A stretch of 64,000 nt of DNA. Source: Saccopteryx bilineata. Taxonomy: Eukaryota > Chordata > Mammalia > Chiroptera > Emballonuridae. The position numbers and the translations under genes are program-made. Below are positions 59,567 to 64,000 of this stretch, piece by piece; position 1 is the first letter of the stretch; every line of letters begins with the position of its first letter. The notes beneath the pieces are model-generated. The model did not search any database, was not told the DNA's origin, and was given only the letters and a program-made list of their open reading frames with translations. Where the stretch lies: NCBI RefSeq assembly GCF_036850765.1, contig NC_089496.1:52645613-52709612 (forward strand), read 5' to 3'.

Positions 59567-59752
59567 GCCTGACCTGTGGTGGTGCAGTGGATAAAGCGTG
59601 GACCTGGAAATGCTGAGGTCGCCGGTTCGAAACCCTGGGCTTGCCTAGTCAAGGCACATATGGGAGTTGATGTTTCCTGCTCCTCCCCCCTACTTCTCTC
59701 TCTCCTCTCTCTCTCTCCCCCTCTCTCTCTCCTTTCTAAAAATGAATAAATA
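59567..59752 (+). mobile_element. Short tRNA-derived SINE (type B), copy 4
   Basis: Head 'cctgacctgtggtggtgcag', box B ggttcgaaacc at 59624-59634, 'catatgggagttgatgtttc', CT-rich stretch and AT-rich tail. Flanks aaaaatatacgggaga (59551-59566) and aaaaatatatacaggaga (to 59770) are a slightly altered target duplication. Confidence 0.92.
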
Positions 59753-59770
59753 AAAAATATATACAGGAGA

Positions 59771-60279
59771 AATCAAGCTAAGCGACAAGAGGAACAGATA
59801 GAACTACAGACAACTCAGTGGGTTAAAAGGCAGGAGGCATTTCCATACCTACAAGGATTTGTTGTGCCCTGGGAGGTGGGGTAAGTCCTGAAATGTTAAA
59901 CGTTCAGCCATTAAAACTAAGTTACAGAAGTCCCACGTTGATTTCTCAACATCAAGGAATAGGTGGTTACACAGTAGCTACGCCTTAGAGAACTTCTTCT
60001 CATCCGGCATAGTAATTGTCACAGAGCTAAAAGAATAGATTAATTATTATATTCCTGATATTTCTTACATTGCTCTATTATTCCCAGTCCACTTACCACC
60101 TTGACCTCACAGCAAGGTCCTGATAGTTCTAATAACCTGACAGTTCTAGTAATCAAAAACAAGGTCCTAATGAGTAACCCAAAGCAAATGATCTCCAACC
60201 TATATCCTCCAAGTACTTTATAAATGTTTCTATTAGGTACATTGTATAAAATAACCATAATATGTTATTGCTTTCTAAT
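59771..60279. other. AT-rich single-copy sequence
   Basis: No gene or named repeat. Confidence 0.35.
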
Positions 60280-60405
60280 TAGATTGTGAACCTCTTAAGG
60301 GCAAGGACTCAGCCTTATTTATTCTTATTTTGTATCAAGTCACCCTCTCTGTGTCTTCTTTAGTTGGTGGTAAAAGAATTTATGTTGAATTGGGCTGAAT
60401 TATAA
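60280..60405 (+). repeat. Possible L2 3'-end fragment
   Basis: 'gattgtgaacctcttaaggg' and 'gcaaggactcagcctta' followed by 'tatgttgaattgggctgaa' resemble the L2 terminus (a 'gtaagctccttgagggcagg' type phrase and a 'tgttgaattgaa' type end). Confidence 0.45.
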
Positions 60406-61396
60406 TGATGATATTGTAAGTATTTTGGCCTTTGGATTGGGACAATTTTTGAAATAAAGCCTTTGTATACTTCTCAGTTCTTACATTGATAGTCTTTTTT
60501 CCCTCCTTCCAAGTTACAGTGGGATCCAATGACAAAGAACTTGACTCCCCGAGCCCGTTGCTGGGGACAAGCAGTGCTCTCTAGCTCTCGGGTTAGAGTT
60601 TGAGTTAGGGACAGGGGTTGTATACCAGATGCTGAGATGCCACGTGTGAGTGACCTTGAGACTCATTTAGTATCTCAGGTGAAGTCAGGCTAAAGATACG
60701 TTGATTTCTTAACAACTTGGTGCAACAGCGACTGAACAAGCCAGTGTTTGATGGAGATAACTTTCTTAGATTGTGGGCTCCAGAGCTGACGGACATCCAG
60801 GGGTTGACCTCAAAACTCTGAGCTGAGCGGTTCAAGGCACAACACTAGGAATGACTCATGCGTCGGACCCTCTGAGCCCAGAGTTCAAATCTGGTGATGT
60901 TGGCAATGAAAATACAGTGAGATTTGTATGGCAGTGTCCATTTCTCAACTCAGGCAGGTGTCCTGTGGCCATTGGAGATTGTTCCCCACTGTGAGGCCTG
61001 CAGCAGGATCGAGCTTGGGGGGAAATGGTTTGTTAGGAGGAAAGCCCTAAGTTAAGGCTTGTGGCACGACCTTGGGTTTGGAAGCGGGCTGGGGACCTGG
61101 GAAACTAGGCAAATGGAGGTAGAAATTCCTCCAAAAAATTCCTCCCAAGTCAGGGTCCCACGACAGGCTTCTGGGTAATCTTGCTTCCCTGATACAGTGA
61201 TATGGGAGTCACCTTATGGATGTGGACAGCTGCCGAACGCACATAAACAATTCACTTAAACTGATTGGATTATGTCTTAAGGCTGACATAATCACCCATT
61301 TTGAAGCCAGCAGAGATAGAAGCAGCATTATCTTGCTTGGTTAGGAAATGCATTCCCTTGAGAGGCTTAGTATTATTTTATAGGAAAAAACAACAA
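60406..61396. other. Single-copy sequence
   Basis: No repeat or exon recognised. Confidence 0.35.
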
Positions 61397-61443
61397 CTCC
61401 CTCTCTCTTTCTTTCTATCCTCTCTCTTTCTATCCTCTCTCTT

Positions 61444-61476
<33 letters not shown>

Positions 61477-61480
61477 GCCC
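61397..61480. repeat. CT-rich low-complexity tract
   Basis: Imperfect (CT)n with TTTC interruptions; the segment tctctctttctatcc is tandemly repeated at 61422-61452. Confidence 0.9.
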
Positions 61481-62416
61481 CTAAACTTATTTATGAAGAG
61501 CATTTTTTTGTTTCTCTTTAAGAGTATCCTCAGTGGGCGATCCTGTGTCAGCTGGCGCCTGGCTCTTAATCAGCTTCTCCCTAAATTTAATTTCCCCGTG
61601 TCCTTGACTTGCTCCACTGAGCCCTTCCTTAATGATCAGATTACAGTGTCCAGCGTGATTCCTGGAACTGTTTTTGTCCACCAGAAAGAAAAACAGACCT
61701 TGGATACATGGAAGACTGTGCTTTTTCCTTTAATGATTCTCCAATTAGTGTCCCTGTCAATCTCAGGGACCACGTCTGAAATAACCAGTGACCAAACCCC
61801 CTTCTTTTCGGATTCCCTAATTGTTCTTCCGCGACCAGCTTGATCTGTAAGTTGTAGAGCAGGATTTGGGTGAAAGAGCCGGTCATAGACGATCAGTGAA
61901 TATCAGATCACTGCGCTTAGTTCTCCCTCTATTTGCGTAGAACTCAGTGTGGCCAAGTCCTGGTCTTTGCCCCGGGGTCTGGCCGTGTTTAAGTTCGTTA
62001 ATTAGATAAGTAGATGCTCTAGGCTACTGAGCAGCCTGGAAATCTTCAGGCTGGTTTCACGGGAAATCTTTTCAGCCTGGAGAACCGCAGTGGCCCTGTG
62101 ATGGGAAGGGCCTGCCTGGGACTTAACGCTCTGGTGTCATCGTTTTGAAATTCTTAAGAATGTTACCTTTGAACCTCTGCTTTGTTAGTGAGCTTCGATG
62201 GGACCCCAGAGCCTGCGTGTGAGAATAGGAGATTCATGCAGAAATGCATGCCCATCCCTCTGGCCACCTCGCTTGCCTAGGGTGTTGGTGATGCCCCGCG
62301 AGCACAGAGTTCTAGTGGACTCACCATGTGTGGATGTCCCCAGCAGGACAGAAGGTGAGGACCGGGTAAGCATGTTACACCAGCAGCTGCATGAGTGGGT
62401 GAACTGCCAGCCCGGG
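61481..62416. other. Single-copy sequence
   Basis: No repeat or exon recognised. The open frame 61301-61843 plus spans the CT tract and has no domain. Confidence 0.4.
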
Positions 62417-63116
62417 GTGCTGTGCCTGCCATCGCAGCCATGTTGGCATCAGATTGAAAAGGGGGCAGCAGTGCTGTGCCTGCCATCGCAGCCATGTTGG
62501 CATCAGATTGAAAAGGGGGCAGCGGTGCTGTGCCTGCCATCGCAGCCATGTTGGCATCAGATTGAAAAGGGGGCAGCAGTGCTGTGCCTGCCATCGCAGC
62601 ACGTGGGCATCAGATTGAAAAGGGGGCAGCAGTGCTGTGCCTGCCATCGCAGCACGTGGGCATCAGATTGAAAAGGGGGCAGCAGTGCTGTGCCTGCCAT
62701 CGCAGCCATGTTGGCATCAGATTGAAAAGGGGGCAGCGGTGCTGTGCCTGCCATCGCAGCCATGTTGGCATCAGATTGAAAAGGGGGCAGCGGTGCTGTG
62801 CCTGCCATCGCAGCCATGTTGGCATCAGATCGAAAAGGGGGCAGCGGTGCTGTGCTTGCCATCGCAGCACGTTGGCATCAGATCGAAAAGGGGGCAGCGG
62901 TGCTGTGCCTGCCATCGCAGCCATGTTGGCATCAGATTGAAAAGGGGGCAGCGGTGCTGTGCCTGCCATCGCAGCCATGTTGGCATCAGATTGAAAAGGG
63001 GGCAGTGGTGCTGTGCCTGCCATCGCAGCACGTGGGCATCAGATCGAAAAGGGGGCAGCGGTGCTGTGCCTGCCATCGCAGCCATGTTGGCGTCAGATTG
63101 AAAAGGGGGCAGCGGT
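62417..63116. repeat. 54/53-bp minisatellite (13 units)
   Basis: Units 'gtgctgtgcctgccatcgca' plus 'gccatgttggcatcag' plus 'attgaaaagggggcagcg' repeat from 62417 to 63116. A subset reads gcacgtgggcat or gcacgttggcat in place of gccatgttggcat, making the unit 53 bp. Other variable sites are attgaaaa/atcgaaaa and cagcag/cagcgg/cagtgg. The multiple-of-three period keeps frames open on both strands (for example 62637-63101 plus and 62610-63023 minus), which is not evidence of a gene. Confidence 0.97.
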
Positions 63117-64000
63117 GTTCTAAGAAAGAGAGATCACTGTGAAGTAATAGAAAATGTATCCGTTGGTCTCTGCCCCCAGTTCCTGGCAAAGAGCTCCTAA
63201 AACGCTTGAACTTTCCTAGTGTCCTTTGTTCTCATGTTTGGTCTTTGATCCCGGTTCCTGACATGGAGTTCCTAAGTCCCTCGGCATTCCCTGGGTGCCC
63301 AGAGCGTCTTTTGTTCAGAGAGGTGGCTCCTGGAGAGCTTCGGCGTAGGGCGGGTGGCCAGCAAGGCAGTCCATGGTGAGGAGCTCGGAGCTCAGAGCGT
63401 GCGGCTTTCATCGCCCCTCCCTCAGGAAGAGAGAGGCGGGAGGACCACGTGATGACCGGCCGTGCCCGTGTGGTGAAGGGTCCGCAGAAATCCCCAGTGT
63501 GGGCTCGGGAGAGCTTCCGAGTTGCTGACCACAACCCAGTGCTGGCCGGGTCGGGGAGCGGCTCACCCCTCTTCCAGGGGGACAGACTTCCTTCGCTTGG
63601 GACCCTTTTAGACTCTGTCCAGAGCATCTCTGTCATCTGGACGCTCATCTGTATCCCTCACTGGGTTATTTTTAATACTAAACCAGTAAATGTTAAGTGT
63701 TCTGTGAGCCAGTCTAGCAAATTATCACACCAAGAGGGAGGGGTTGTGGAAGCCCTAACTTAGAACCCATCAGTCAGAAGCACAGGGGACAACCTGAGAC
63801 CTCGTGATCTGCATCTGAGGTGGAGTGGGGGTGGGGGAGCTTTGTGAGACTGAACCCTTACCCTGTGGGCTCTCCCGATAGATCCTATCAGAACTGAGTT
63901 ACATTATTGGACATCCAGCAGGTGTTGGTGAATTCTTAGTATTGGGAAACACCCACCCCACACACACACAGACATGCTGACCAAAGTGTCAGAAATGTTT
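63117..64000. other. Single-copy sequence
   Basis: No repeat or exon recognised except a short (CA) run at 63958-63970. The open frames 63232-63648 minus and 63449-63763 plus have no domain. Confidence 0.4.

Noticed and set aside
62198..63142. Open frames over the 54-bp array as a Cys-rich repeat protein
   Set aside because: Same reasoning: open in many frames on both strands from a multiple-of-three period, with no unique coding flank.

Overview
This window looks like non-coding nuclear DNA from a mammal, most likely a bat. The evidence is the repeat content. There are four copies of a tRNA-derived SINE opening 'ccctggccggttggctcag' and four full copies plus one fragment of a second SINE opening 'cctgacctgtggtgg'. 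I recall both heads from bat genomes; a horseshoe-bat-like lineage is my best guess, with low confidence. Several young non-autonomous hAT transposons carry intact 8-bp target duplications, also typical of bats. Old mammalian repeats (MIR, L2, L1, MER5-like, MaLR LTRs) are present throughout. I found no convincing protein-coding exon, no functional RNA gene and no CpG-island promoter. The window is best read as an intron or an intergenic interval.

Layout. 1-10 kb: mostly single-copy sequence with an L1 scrap, a MER5-like piece, MIRs and the first hAT element. 10-14.9 kb: a long SINE, a C-rich tract and GC-rich single-copy DNA. 14.9-16.3 kb: a 32/33-bp minisatellite of about 42 units whose second unit is preceded by an exact 25-nt match to the 5' end of U6 snRNA. 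19-20 kb: a SINE and a palindromic hAT element. 21-24.3 kb: a decayed, internally deleted L1 with a nested hAT element and expanded microsatellites. 25-30 kb: MaLR LTR, second copy of the hAT family, L2 fragments. 31.15 kb: a strong CTCF-type motif. 32.6-37 kb: MER5, MIR, SINE and hAT insertions packed together. 38.5-40.2 kb: two L1 3' ends head to head. 42-47.2 kb: nested SINEs and a long old L1 with a palindromic hAT insertion. 49.9-51.3 kb: a 45-bp minisatellite that reads open in several frames. 55.15-56.3 kb: a repeat-free AT-rich block full of TAATTA motifs, the best candidate for a conserved regulatory element. 56.4-60.4 kb: a short tandem duplication, MLT1-like LTR, purine-only tract, SINE and L2 scrap. 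62.4-63.1 kb: a 54-bp minisatellite.

No genes work together here. What may matter functionally is architecture: two free-standing CTCF-type motifs (31.15 and 53.64 kb), CTCF-like motifs carried inside the longer SINE, the TAATTA-rich block, and three coding-period minisatellites. Family names rest on recognition by eye; none was checked by database search.
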